DNA of 64,000 nt, taken from assembly GCA_902633855.1 (NCBI GenBank), contig CACPHU010000003.1, positions 58,329-122,328 of the forward strand, written 5' to 3'. This stretch comes from an uncultured OCS116 cluster bacterium (GTDB taxonomy: Bacteria > Pseudomonadota > Alphaproteobacteria > Rhizobiales > TMED25). Position 1 is the first letter of the stretch; each line of letters begins with the position of its first letter. The notes beneath the pieces were generated by a model, which was given only the letters and a program-made list of their open reading frames with translations, searched no databases and had not been told where the DNA came from. A program made the translations under genes and the position numbers. Of this stretch, positions 36,534 through 45,560 are shown one piece after another.

Positions 36534-37718
36534 TTAATGATCGTGATCGTGACCGCAATCCTCCAAGCTATCGGCAATATCTGTAAGGACTCCAAAATAA
36601 TGGTCCTTCCCAAGAGGAATTGTCGCTCCTAGTGGATCAAGAATACCCATTTTAGTATTCGTATCCTGCGCAATCACCTCAACAACTTTCGGGTTAAACT
36701 GCGGTTCTGAGAAGATGCAGTGTATGTCGTTATCGGCCATCAACTCCCTCACATCACTCAGCTGTCTTGCTCCCGGCATGACATCTGGATTTATAGTCAA
36801 TGCTCCACTCGACGCTACATCAAATCTATTTTCAAAGTATTGGTATGCATCATGAAATGTTACATAGCTGACATAGTGATCAAGTTGTTGGCTAATTTTT
36901 TCTTCTGTATCACTGACCTTTTCCACAAATTTATCTCTGTTATTTTGGTAAGTTGATGCATTCGCTGGGTCCAATTTTGATAGCTCTTCTGCAATATTAT
37001 TTGCAATAACCTTTGCATTAAATGGATCCAACCAAATATGTATATCAAACTCACCGTGCGCATGCTCGTGATGTCCATGTTCATCGTGATCATCATGTTC
37101 GTCATGTTCGTCATGGTCATCATGTTCGTCGTGATCATCATGTTCGTCATGTTCGTCGTGTTCGTCGTGGTCGTCATGATCGTCGTGGTCATCATGTTTC
37201 GCATGCTTGTCTTCATCATGGTGGTCATCATGGTCATCATGATCGTCGTGGTCGTCATGATCGTCGTGGTCATCATGTTTCGCATGCTTGTCTTCATCAT
37301 GGTGGTCATCATGGTCATCATGATCGTCGTGGTCGTCGCCCAGATAAATATTTTTTTCTCTAAACTTCAATACAAAAAGGTCTTCATTATCCATTAACTC
37401 CACAATCCTAGCATTATTGTTTACATTACTAAGAGGTTTTGCTAGGAAAGTTTCTAGATGCTCATCGCTGACAAAAAAAATCAAATCTGCATTATTGATA
37501 GCCTCGACATGAGATGGCTTCATAATATAACTGTGTGGCGATGTTGTTCCCTCGACAAGTAAAGTTGGCTCGGATACCCCATCCATTATATTAGAAGCTA
37601 TAGAGTGAAGTGGTTTGATCGAGGTCACAACATTTATATCTGATCTGGCCTCGACAGAATATGTTAGAATTAAAACCATAACTGGAATATAATTTTTTAG
37701 TTGATTAATAAATTTCAT
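36534..37718 (-). CDS. znuA: Zinc ABC transporter substrate-binding protein with very long His/Asp-rich loop
   Basis: The 394-residue periplasmic zinc-binding protein has a signal peptide (residues 1-25, ending near EARS), the first zinc His in TTSPHSYIMKPS (H62), later ligands in the FDIHIWLDPFNAK and FHDAYQYF blocks, and the DCGHDHDH tail. Between residues 128 and 221 it carries roughly 94 residues of DDH, DEH and HHDEDKHAKH units, with about 33 His. ZnuA proteins usually have a His-rich loop of 20-40 residues; this one is far longer. The loop probably collects or buffers Zn2+ before transfer to the binding site. It is divergent from znuCB-zur across a shared promoter region. Confidence 0.94.
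   Translation of the reverse strand: MKFINQLKNYIPVMVLILTYSVEARSDINVVTSIKPLHSIASNIMDGVSEPTLLVEGTTSPHSYIMKPSHVEAINNADLIFFVSDEHLETFLAKPLSNVNNNARIVELMDNEDLFVLKFREKNIYLGDDHDDHDDHDDHHDEDKHAKHDDHDDHDDHDDHDDHDDHHDEDKHAKHDDHDDHDDHDEHDEHDEHDDHDEHDDHDEHDEHDDHDEHGHHEHAHGEFDIHIWLDPFNAKVIANNIAEELSKLDPANASTYQNNRDKFVEKVSDTEEKISQQLDHYVSYVTFHDAYQYFENRFDVASSGALTINPDVMPGARQLSDVRELMADNDIHCIFSEPQFNPKVVEVIAQDTNTKMGILDPLGATIPLGKDHYFGVLTDIADSLEDCGHDHDH
37162..37337. repeat. 81-base tandem repeat in znuA His-rich region
   Basis: The stretch from 37162 to 37337 is 2.2 copies of an exact 81-base unit. The two copies of the marker CATCATGTTTCGCATGC begin at 37190 and 37271, 81 bases apart. Each unit encodes 27 residues and includes HHDEDKHAKH. 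The unit is a multiple of three, so copy change keeps the frame; smaller 9- and 18-base units (DDH, DEH) surround it. Identity of the copies points to recent duplication. Confidence 0.9.
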
Positions 37719-37774
37719 ATCTATCTCGTTATTATGTTATTTAAAATTATTTGTTTAATTTAAAGTATGTGAAC

Positions 37775-37787
37775 GTTATAATATAAC
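37775..37787. promoter_or_regulatory. Candidate Zur box
   Basis: Between divergent znuA and znuC there is the perfect inverted repeat GTTATAATATAAC (GTTATA-A-TATAAC), with flanking bases extending it to CGTTATAATATAACA. Alphaproteobacterial Zur sites are AT-rich palindromes built around GTTAT/ATAAC, so this is a good candidate for repression of both units by the zur product encoded at the end of the znuCB run. The position, 30 bases before znuC, fits. Confidence 0.65.
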
Positions 37788-37816
37788 ATAACGGTTGTAA
37801 ATGATAAAAATTGGAA

Positions 37817-38539
37817 ATGGTAAAAGAACATAATAAAATTCTCTTGGAGCTGAAGGATGCAGGGGTCAATAGATCTAACAGGTGGCTTATTAGGAACATA
37901 ACTCTCTCTGTAAGCGAGGGAGAGATCTTGACAATAATTGGGCCTAATGGCTCTGGCAAAAGTACTACAGCGAAGATTGCGCTCGGTATATTAAAGCCAG
38001 ATGCGGGTAGTGCTATTCTTCATACAAATAAAATTGCCTATGTTCCTCAAAATCTGGCCATCGACTGGACTCTCCCATTGAGAGTCATAGATTTCATGAG
38101 ACTTACCAATAAAATGACATTCCAAGAGATCGCCGAGGCATTAGATATGACAGGTGTTGCCGCTCTCATAAATAAAAATCTGAGAAACCTATCAGGCGGT
38201 GAATTCCAGAGAGTTCTTCTAGCAAGAGCAATAGTAACTAAGCCAGATTTACTTATTCTTGACGAGCCAGTTCAAGGAGTTGACTTTACTGGTGAAATCG
38301 CCCTATATGATTTAATAAACCAAGTGTCATCAGAACTTAATTGTGGGACCATATTAATATCACATGACCTGCATTTTGTAATGTCAACTACTGATAATGT
38401 AATTTGTTTAAATGGACACATCTGCTGCTCGGGTACGCCCAAAACTATTGTTCAAAGCAAGGAGTTTATTGATTTATTCGGAGCCTCCGCGGCACAAACA
38501 CTCTCCCCTTATGAGCATGACCATGACCACTCTCATTAA
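37817..38539 (+). CDS. znuC: Zinc ABC transporter ATP-binding protein
   Basis: The 240-residue ATPase of the zinc importer. Walker A GPNGSGKST at residues 42-50, Q-loop YVPQNLAI, the signature LSGGEFQR, Walker B LLILDEPVQGVD and the switch His in LISHDLHFV are all present. The C-terminus ends in EHDHDHSH, a small metal-binding tail also found in some zinc transport ATPases. The ATG at 37817 is preferred over a TTG two codons upstream. It is followed by znuB after 17 bases. Confidence 0.95.
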   Translation: MVKEHNKILLELKDAGVNRSNRWLIRNITLSVSEGEILTIIGPNGSGKSTTAKIALGILKPDAGSAILHTNKIAYVPQNLAIDWTLPLRVIDFMRLTNKMTFQEIAEALDMTGVAALINKNLRNLSGGEFQRVLLARAIVTKPDLLILDEPVQGVDFTGEIALYDLINQVSSELNCGTILISHDLHFVMSTTDNVICLNGHICCSGTPKTIVQSKEFIDLFGASAAQTLSPYEHDHDHSH

Positions 38540-38556
38540 GTCAAGGATGAAATATA

Positions 38557-39366
38557 ATGTTATTAGATGATTTCTTCATAAGAGCTCTAATTGTTGGGAT
38601 TGGCATAGCAATAATTGCTGGGCCATTTGGGTGTTTTGTGGTTTGGAAACGATTGTCTTATTTTGGGGAGACACTGGCTCATTCTTCCTTACTTGGAGTT
38701 GCATTAGGATACATATTTTCAATTAATATCAGCGTTACTGTTTTTATGATATCAAGTATTGTCGCAATATTACTATTTCTCCTAAATGAAAAAACAGAGT
38801 TAGCTTCAGACTCATTATTGGGCCTCTTATCTCATTCAAGTTTATCAATTGGTTTGCTCGTCGTGGGATACTTATCATATATTCGTTTTGATATGATGGG
38901 TTTATTGTTTGGCGATATCTTGGCGGTAACTAAGATAGATATCCTTATTGTTTTGGTTTGCGGCGGATTATTCATTTTTATACTATCCATAATTTGGAAA
39001 TCACTGCTCGCAGGAACAGTTAATCGTGATATTGCATCTTCCGAAAATATGAGTCCGCGGCGCTCTGAACTCATATATATGATTCTATTATCCGGGATAA
39101 TTGCAATATCAATTAAAATAATTGGAATCCTGCTAATAACTGGTTTGCTTATTATTCCAGCTGCCATGGCCCGAAATATATCAAATAGCCCTATACAAAT
39201 GATTTTATTATCAATAATTGTTGGGGTAATATCTGTTGTTGGTGGATTATTTACTTCATTAACTTTCAATACTGCATCAGGACCATCAATTTTAGTTATA
39301 GCATTAATACTCTTTATACTATCATTAACCCCACTAAAGAGACTAATATCAGGTATAAATAACTAA
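38557..39366 (+). CDS. znuB: Zinc ABC transporter permease
   Basis: A 269-residue integral membrane protein of the ABC-3 type with about eight helices. The conserved opening AIIAGPFGCFVVWKRLSYFGETLAHSSLLGVALGY, the GLLFGDILAVTKIDI segment and LIIPAAMARNISNSPIQM are family hallmarks. It forms the channel for Zn2+ import with ZnuC and ZnuA. zur follows after 25 bases. Confidence 0.95.
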   Translation: MLLDDFFIRALIVGIGIAIIAGPFGCFVVWKRLSYFGETLAHSSLLGVALGYIFSINISVTVFMISSIVAILLFLLNEKTELASDSLLGLLSHSSLSIGLLVVGYLSYIRFDMMGLLFGDILAVTKIDILIVLVCGGLFIFILSIIWKSLLAGTVNRDIASSENMSPRRSELIYMILLSGIIAISIKIIGILLITGLLIIPAAMARNISNSPIQMILLSIIVGVISVVGGLFTSLTFNTASGPSILVIALILFILSLTPLKRLISGINN

Positions 39367-39391
39367 TTTTTTATGATAGGATATTTATATT

Positions 39392-39778
39392 ATGGAACCT
39401 AGTCTGACTAATAATCAAAAAATTGTACTTGAAGCACTCGAGGATTCTGAGCAGCCACTAGGCGCATACAGCATTTTATTTAATATAGAAAAAAAAGGTA
39501 TAAAATCTCCACAGCAAGTTTATCGCGCGCTCGACAAACTCATAGAAATTGGTGCAGTTCACAAAATTGAAAGCTTAAACTCATACATAGCTTGTAAGCA
39601 TAAGGATTGCAAAGCTCGAGAGTCTACGTCATTTTTAATTTGTCAGGAGTGCCAAAAAGTTTATGAGGTCCTTGAGAGTGATCTATCCGATAAGTTCATA
39701 AAACTATCCCAAGAGTCTAACTTTAAGTATTTCACTCATAATCTTGAAATTTTTGGGATCTGTGACTTGTGTAATTAG
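39392..39778 (+). CDS. zur: Fur family zinc-responsive repressor
   Basis: The 128-residue product has the Fur-type winged helix (QKIVLEALEDSEQPLGAYSILFNIEKKGIKSPQQVYRALDKLIEIGAVH) and the dimerisation domain with two CxxC pairs (CQEC and CDLC) for the structural zinc. The location after znuCB shows it is the zinc repressor Zur rather than Fur or Irr. Its target is probably the palindrome at 37775-37787, making the locus autoregulated. Its stop is 8 bases from the alaS stop, convergent. Confidence 0.92.
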   Translation: MEPSLTNNQKIVLEALEDSEQPLGAYSILFNIEKKGIKSPQQVYRALDKLIEIGAVHKIESLNSYIACKHKDCKARESTSFLICQECQKVYEVLESDLSDKFIKLSQESNFKYFTHNLEIFGICDLCN

Positions 39779-39786
39779 ACTCAAAA

Positions 39787-42432
39787 TTAGGAAGATACAA
39801 TATATTTGCTTATTGCTTCGATTATTTCTAACTTTTCACCTAAATGACTACCGCCAGCTTGGGCCATATCATCCCGACCGCCGCCCTTTATATCAGAGAA
39901 TTTAGCTATAATTTTAATGATATCATTCGCACTATATTTACCCAAAACATCCTCTGTAATACCAACAATTATCATTATTTTACCATCCTGATTACCGATG
40001 AGAACTATTATTGCTGATTTAACTTTTGCTTTCGTTTCATCCATTAATTGCCTTAACTCTTTCGTGGATACATCATCTAAGTTTTGATATATTAGCGTAA
40101 TTTCACCAACACTAATTTCATCAAGTTTGTCGCCAATATTTTGAAATTTATCTTTCTTCTTTATATTCTCAAGCTCTCTTTCTGCATGTCTTTTTTCCTT
40201 TAAAATAGCTTCCAATTTTTCAATGACGTCATCTCCCTGTACATTAAGAAGCTCCTGAGTTCTCTGCATTCGTGTATTCTGACTGGTAAGAAAATTAATT
40301 GCATTTTCGCCCGTTATAGCCTCAATTCTTCTCACACCAGAGGCAATACCTTGTTCGGACATAATTTTTATTAGTCCAATATCACCTGTACTTTTTGCAT
40401 GTATCCCCCCGCACAACTCAATAGAAAATTTTTGATTATCTTTTTCACCCATTGAAACCACCCTGACCTCCTTACCGTACTTCTCGCCAAAGAGAGCTCT
40501 TGCACCACTATTTATTGCATCTTCTATTGTCATTATTTCTGTTTCTACAGAATTATTTTGCATCACTATATTATTTGCTAATTTTTCGATATCCAATATT
40601 TCTTCCTTTGTGATTACCTTTTGATGGCTAAAATCAAATCTTAATCTGTTGCCATCTACAAGAGATCCTTTTTGTGATATGTGCTCACCTAAAACTTGTC
40701 TGAGCGCCTCATGAAGTATATGTGTTGCAGAGTGATTTTTAGAAATTTTTTTTCTACTTTCTTGATCAATATTTTGATCCAATTTTTGACCGATGCTTAG
40801 GGCCTTCGAATCACGTGCGAGTAACCCTCTATGACAAAAGAGACTTCCACCAATTTTCTGCACATCTTTTACATAAAATTTGATCCCATTTTTAATGTTG
40901 GTCATTTCTCCCGTATCTGCAACTTGCCCTCCGGATTCAGCATAAAAAACACTTTGGTCTGTAATCAAGATTGCCTCTTCATTTGGCTCTATTCTTTTAA
41001 CCTCTTTCCCGTCACAAACGATAGATAATAACTCACATTCAGTTTCCAAACTATCGTACCCAATAAAGTTTGTGCTTGGATATTTTGCAACAAGCTCAAA
41101 ATCGAATTTATTATTTGATTTTTCACCAGACCCCTTCCAGGATGACTTTGTTTGTTTTTTTTGCTTGTCCATGGATTCATTGAATTTTTTCTTATCAACT
41201 TCAATATTTTTAGATTTTAACAAGTCTTCTGTTAAATCAATTGGAAAGCCGAACGTATCATATAATTTAAATGCTACTTCTCCGGAGAAAATTCTTTTAT
41301 CTCCGACCCCTTCAATTTCATCATTGAGGATCTTTAGTCCCCTACCTAATGTTTCTCGAAATTTATTTTCTTCAAACTCTAACGTTTCACTGATCAGTAT
41401 CTCGTTTGCTTTCAGCTCAGGGTATGCAGTGCCCATCTCGACGATTAATGTTGGTAGCAGTTGATGTAAAATAGGCTCTTTATAGCCTAATAAATCTGCA
41501 TGCCGTGTGGCACGTCTGCAGATCCTCCTTAACACATAACCTCGACCCTCATTGGATGGCAATACTCCATCTGCAACTAAAAATGCTGTCGATCTCAAAT
41601 GGTCTGAAATGACTCGGTAGCTGGCTATGTCGTCACCTGGGGTTTTTTCAATTACCTCACTTATTTTATTTATTAAAGATTGGAATATATCAATATCAAA
41701 ATTGGAATGAGTAGAATTGAGCACCGCAGTCATTCTTTCAAGGCCCATCCCTGTGTCTATTGATGGATTTGGCAAGTTAATACGCTCTTTTTCACTGAGC
41801 TGTTCATATTGCATGAATACTAAATTCCATATCTCAACAAATCTATCTCCATCTTCATTTGCGCTTCCTGGCGGACCGCCCTCAACGTGATCTCCATGGT
41901 CATAAAATATCTCCGAGCATGGACCGCATGGCCCCGTATCGCCCATTGACCAGAAATTATCGCTGGTATCTATTTTTATTATTTTACTATCACTCAGACC
42001 TGCAATTTTTTTCCAAAGTTTATACGCTTCGTCGTCTTCATGGAATACTGTCACTAATAATTTGTCTTTTGGGATTGAAAATTCTTTTGTAATTAATTCC
42101 CACGCAAAACTTATTGCATCTTCCTTGAAGTAATCACCAAAGGAAAAATTACCAAGCATTTCAAAAAAAGTGTGATGCCTATGAGTATACCCAACATTAT
42201 CTAAATCATTGTGCTTCCCACCTGCTCGAACACATTTTTGTGAGGTCACAACCCTCTTTGTGTCTGGAGACTCAATACCTGTAAAACAGTTTTTAAATTG
42301 AACCATTCCAGCATTCGTGAATAATAATGATGGATCATTAAGTGGCACTAGTGGGCTAGATTTATTTATTGAATGCCCATTATCCTGAAAATAGCCAAGG
42401 AATTTATTTCTAACTTCATTCGAATTAACCAT
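39787..42432 (-). CDS. alaS: Alanyl-tRNA synthetase
   Basis: The 881-residue enzyme charges tRNA-Ala. The catalytic core opens with FLGYFQDNGHSINKSSPLVPLNDPSLLFTNAGMVQFK, the editing domain has the zinc ligands in NHSATHILHEALR and ELCGGIHAKSTG, and the C-terminal DHHA1 domain ends with IKGGGRDDMAQAGG. A GTG two codons upstream is in frame; I prefer the ATG at 42432. It is downstream of recA on the same strand, 50 bases apart, an order seen in many bacteria. Confidence 0.97.
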   Translation of the reverse strand: MVNSNEVRNKFLGYFQDNGHSINKSSPLVPLNDPSLLFTNAGMVQFKNCFTGIESPDTKRVVTSQKCVRAGGKHNDLDNVGYTHRHHTFFEMLGNFSFGDYFKEDAISFAWELITKEFSIPKDKLLVTVFHEDDEAYKLWKKIAGLSDSKIIKIDTSDNFWSMGDTGPCGPCSEIFYDHGDHVEGGPPGSANEDGDRFVEIWNLVFMQYEQLSEKERINLPNPSIDTGMGLERMTAVLNSTHSNFDIDIFQSLINKISEVIEKTPGDDIASYRVISDHLRSTAFLVADGVLPSNEGRGYVLRRICRRATRHADLLGYKEPILHQLLPTLIVEMGTAYPELKANEILISETLEFEENKFRETLGRGLKILNDEIEGVGDKRIFSGEVAFKLYDTFGFPIDLTEDLLKSKNIEVDKKKFNESMDKQKKQTKSSWKGSGEKSNNKFDFELVAKYPSTNFIGYDSLETECELLSIVCDGKEVKRIEPNEEAILITDQSVFYAESGGQVADTGEMTNIKNGIKFYVKDVQKIGGSLFCHRGLLARDSKALSIGQKLDQNIDQESRKKISKNHSATHILHEALRQVLGEHISQKGSLVDGNRLRFDFSHQKVITKEEILDIEKLANNIVMQNNSVETEIMTIEDAINSGARALFGEKYGKEVRVVSMGEKDNQKFSIELCGGIHAKSTGDIGLIKIMSEQGIASGVRRIEAITGENAINFLTSQNTRMQRTQELLNVQGDDVIEKLEAILKEKRHAERELENIKKKDKFQNIGDKLDEISVGEITLIYQNLDDVSTKELRQLMDETKAKVKSAIIVLIGNQDGKIMIIVGITEDVLGKYSANDIIKIIAKFSDIKGGGRDDMAQAGGSHLGEKLEIIEAISKYIVSS

Positions 42433-42482
42433 GCGCACAATTATAGACTAGTGATAGATTAAATGTCTATAAGGTTTAGGTA

Positions 42483-43577
42483 TTATTCGGAGATCTGAAC
42501 ATTTTTTTGTTCCTCAATGTCTTCATGCTTTTCAGGAGAAGATTCCTTCTTTTGTGAGGCTGCCCTTATCTGATTTTCAATTTGTTCCGCTATTTCTGAA
42601 TTCTCTTTCAGAAATTGCCTCGCATTTTCTTTTCCTTGCCCAAGTCTTTCATCTCCATATGCATACCAAGAGCCCGCCTTATCTACTATGCCAATTTTTA
42701 CACCTAGATCTATTAGCTCTCCAGCTTTTGATATGCCCTCACCATACATAATATCGAATTCAACTTGCTTGAAAGGTGGAGCCACTTTATTTTTTACTAT
42801 CTTGCATCTCGTTTCATGACCTATCACTTCATCTTTTTCTTTTATTTGAGCTATTCTTCTAATATCAATTCTGACAGATGAATAAAACTTGAGAGCATTA
42901 CCGCCAGTCGTCGTCTCAGGGCTTCCAAACATAACACCGATTTTCATTCTTATTTGATTGATGAATATGACCATACAATTCGATCGTGCAATGGATGCTG
43001 TTAATTTTCTTAGCGCTTGACTCATTAATCTAGCCTGAAGACCAGGCAATGAGTCTCCCATGTCACCTTCCAATTCAGCCCTTGGTGTAAGCGCAGCAAC
43101 TGAGTCAATGACTAAAACGCTGACGGCTCCTGTTCTTACCAACGTATCGGCAATTTCTAATGCCTGTTCACCGGTATCAGGCTGCGAAATTAATAATTCT
43201 TCGATATTTACACCTAGTCTTTTTGCATAAGTTGGATCTAAAGCATGTTCCGCATCAATGAAAGAGCATACACCACCCTTTTTTTGTGCTTCAGCTATGG
43301 TGTGCAAAGCTAGAGTTGTCTTGCCTGATGATTCAGGTCCATATATTTCAATAACTCTGCCTTTTGGAAAACCTCCGATACCTAAACCAATATCTAAACC
43401 AAGAGAACCGGTTGGAATTGACTCTATCTCCACAACAACACCATCCGTTCCAAGTTTCATTATTGAACCTTTGCCAAACGATTTCTCAATTTGTGTTAGA
43501 GCAGTTTCTAATGCTTTATTTTTTGTACTGTCGGATGCACTTTCTTTATCAACTGCATATAATGACTTGTCTGACAT
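42483..43577 (-). CDS. recA: Recombinase RecA
   Basis: The 364-residue recombinase for homologous repair and SOS induction. Walker A is GPESSGKTT, Walker B is in [14 protein letters not shown], and the DNA-binding loops [14 protein letters not shown] and [23 protein letters not shown] are standard. The C-terminus is acidic and Glu/Lys-rich as usual. A candidate promoter and LexA-like box lie upstream at 43620-43646. alaS follows. Confidence 0.98.
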   Translation of the reverse strand: MSDKSLYAVDKESASDSTKNKALETALTQIEKSFGKGSIMKLGTDGVVVEIESIPTGSLGLDIGLGIGGFPKGRVIEIYGPESSGKTTLALHTIAEAQKKGGVCSFIDAEHALDPTYAKRLGVNIEELLISQPDTGEQALEIADTLVRTGAVSVLVIDSVAALTPRAELEGDMGDSLPGLQARLMSQALRKLTASIARSNCMVIFINQIRMKIGVMFGSPETTTGGNALKFYSSVRIDIRRIAQIKEKDEVIGHETRCKIVKNKVAPPFKQVEFDIMYGEGISKAGELIDLGVKIGIVDKAGSWYAYGDERLGQGKENARQFLKENSEIAEQIENQIRAASQKKESSPEKHEDIEEQKNVQISE

Positions 43578-43619
43578 TTCAATTTACCTTTCAAAAATAT
43601 TATTATTTATTTAAGTTTT

Positions 43620-43634
43620 GTACCACTTTTGTTC
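43620..43634 (-). promoter_or_regulatory. Candidate SOS (LexA) box upstream of recA
   Basis: On the plus strand GTAC-N7-GTTC lies 43 bases before the recA start; the alphaproteobacterial LexA site is GTTC-N7-GTTC, so there is one mismatch. Just upstream of it, reading towards recA, TTGACG (43646 to 43641) forms a good -35 and TACAAA 18 bases later a weak -10, so the box would overlap the promoter, as expected for LexA repression. No lexA gene is in the window. Confidence 0.4.
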
Positions 43635-43666
43635 TCATCTCGTCAAGTATAATTTTTTAAAAAAAA

Positions 43667-45079
43667 CTAGCTTTGAATAACCTTCTTCACAGTTAAATTT
43701 AATTCTTCTAAGGTGAAAGGTTTATTTAAGAAATAAGCATCTTTTTCCTCGACAGAGATAAGATTCTCATGATTCTCTGTGTAGCCGGAAATAAATAAAA
43801 TTTTTTGCTGTGGATTATTCTTTTTTATTTCACTGGCCAGCGTTGGCCCATCCATTTCAGGCATCATTACATCTGTGATTACTAGATCATAATTATTTTT
43901 TTCTTCGTTAACATATTTTAGAGCGGATACTCCATCGTACGCTTCTGTAATATTATAACCTGACAACTCTAATGCTTTCTTTGTAAAGGTTCTGACTGAG
44001 TCTTCGTCTTCAACAAGGAGTATAGCGCCGCTTCCTGTTATATCTTTGGTATTTTTTTTATTTATGATTGCCGTGTCATTTGTTTCCCCCACGTTCACTT
44101 CAATGCACCTTGGAATATAGATTTCAAATCTTGTTCCTTCACCGGTCTCAGTATTGGCTAAAAAAATATACCCGTTTAGCTGTTTAATTATCCCATAAAC
44201 CATTGATAGACCTAAACCAGTTCCTTGCACTCCTTTACTTGAGTAAAATGGTTCAAATATCTTTTCCTTCATTTCAGAAGGCACCCCCGCACCATTATCA
44301 GTTACGGTTACTCTTACATAATCTCTGTCTTCCAAATTGACCGCATAATGTCTGGGAATGTCCGCATTTAAAATATTATCTGTTTGTATCATGATAACCC
44401 CATCCTTCTTGTTGACTTCAATAGCATCTCTGGCATTTATGACAAGGTTTGTAATTACTGACTCAAATTGGTTCAAATCCGCTCTTATGTTCCACAGCTT
44501 TGAGTCATGCCTGAGATCAATTTTTATTTTATCTCCTACGAGTCGATTTAAAAGAATCGTTTGTTCTTGCAATAGATCGGTTAACGAGATTATTTCTAAA
44601 TTAAAATTTTGTTGCCTTGAATATGCAAGCAATTGCCTAACAATGCCTGCAGCTCTTTGTGCATTCTCTCTTATTTCTTGTAGCTCTCGAAATGTAGGGT
44701 CCTCAGGTTTAAACCTCAAAATCAGAAGGTCTGTTGAAACAATGATAGCTGTCAATACATTATTGAAGTCATGCGCAACCCCACCAGCAAGCTGCCCAAT
44801 CGACTGTATTTTTTGGTTTTGATAAGACTTTTGATCTATCTCAAGGTCTATTGTGCTATTTTTTTTATCTGTACCCGAATTATCTTTAAATAATTGCTCA
44901 AAAATAAAGACGATTCCGAGAGCAGATAGGATTGTGATAACTAGAAATAACGTTTGATACTGAAAAAAAACTAAGCCAAGAAATATAGATAAAACAGCCA
45001 GCGCAAGATAGAAAATTGTCGTCTTTGGGCCATTTGAGTAAGGTTTATTTGAACCTGTATATTTTTTCGTTTCTTTCAT
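43667..45079 (-). CDS. cckA: CckA-like hybrid histidine kinase
   Basis: A 470-residue membrane hybrid kinase. Two N-terminal transmembrane helices (about residues 22-40 and 43-62) lead to the HisKA box GQLAGGVAHDFNN with phospho-acceptor His103, then HATPase boxes NLVINARDAI, DNGAGVP and GTGLGLSMVYG, and a receiver domain with acceptor Asp403 in LVITDVMMPEMDG. The kinase core is closest to CckA, which controls CtrA phosphorylation. Unlike Caulobacter CckA (about 690 residues) there is no PAS domain between membrane and kinase. The start overlaps the dksA end by 35 bases, so translation is coupled. Confidence 0.8.
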   Translation of the reverse strand: MKETKKYTGSNKPYSNGPKTTIFYLALAVLSIFLGLVFFQYQTLFLVITILSALGIVFIFEQLFKDNSGTDKKNSTIDLEIDQKSYQNQKIQSIGQLAGGVAHDFNNVLTAIIVSTDLLILRFKPEDPTFRELQEIRENAQRAAGIVRQLLAYSRQQNFNLEIISLTDLLQEQTILLNRLVGDKIKIDLRHDSKLWNIRADLNQFESVITNLVINARDAIEVNKKDGVIMIQTDNILNADIPRHYAVNLEDRDYVRVTVTDNGAGVPSEMKEKIFEPFYSSKGVQGTGLGLSMVYGIIKQLNGYIFLANTETGEGTRFEIYIPRCIEVNVGETNDTAIINKKNTKDITGSGAILLVEDEDSVRTFTKKALELSGYNITEAYDGVSALKYVNEEKNNYDLVITDVMMPEMDGPTLASEIKKNNPQQKILFISGYTENHENLISVEEKDAYFLNKPFTLEELNLTVKKVIQS

Positions 45080-45452
45080 GCCTTTCTTGCGCTTCCACCG
45101 ATAGAGTTGCTGTAGGTCTGGCCTCCAATCTTGCCAATCCAATTGGATCTCCAGTTTCTTCACAGTAACCATACTCACCATCTTCAATGCTTTTGAGCGC
45201 CTTATCAATCTTCGAAATTAATTTTCTTTGGCGATCTCGGGCCCTTAATTCAATTGATCGATCCGTTTCATTTGAGGCTCTATCTGTGTCATCAGGAAAG
45301 GAGTTTTTTTCTTGTAAGTTTTCAAGTGTTAGTTTTGAGTTTGAGATTATCTCTTCCTTCCAATTTTGAAGTTTATCTCTGAAATACTCTAGATGCTTCT
45401 CACACATGTACTCCTCAGATTCGCTCGGAATGTAATTATCATTAGCCACCAT
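45045..45452 (-). CDS. dksA: RNA polymerase-binding protein DksA
   Basis: The 135-residue product modulates RNA polymerase together with ppGpp. It has the coiled-coil core (KHLEYFRDKLQNWKEEI and following) and the C-terminal GEYGYCEETGDPIGLARLEARPTATLSVEAQERHER. Only one Cys remains, so the four-Cys zinc finger is absent, a variant that is usual in alphaproteobacteria. Of three possible starts, the ATG at 45452 has GAGG 6 bases upstream. It is coupled to the CckA-like kinase gene. Confidence 0.92.
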   Translation of the reverse strand: MVANDNYIPSESEEYMCEKHLEYFRDKLQNWKEEIISNSKLTLENLQEKNSFPDDTDRASNETDRSIELRARDRQRKLISKIDKALKSIEDGEYGYCEETGDPIGLARLEARPTATLSVEAQERHERNEKIYRFK

Positions 45453-45560
45453 AACTAACCTCATTAGCAAATTTGATAATATTTATATAGACTTATCTAA
45501 AAAACTAATCAATGAATTAAAAATAAAAAAATAAAAAAAATGCTTTACTGTTAATAATGT

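Noticed and set aside
37022..37397. Long open frames on the plus strand opposite the His-rich part of znuA
   Set aside because: They are the antisense of the GAT/CAT repeats, encode only low-complexity His/Arg or Val/Met strings and have no ribosome site.
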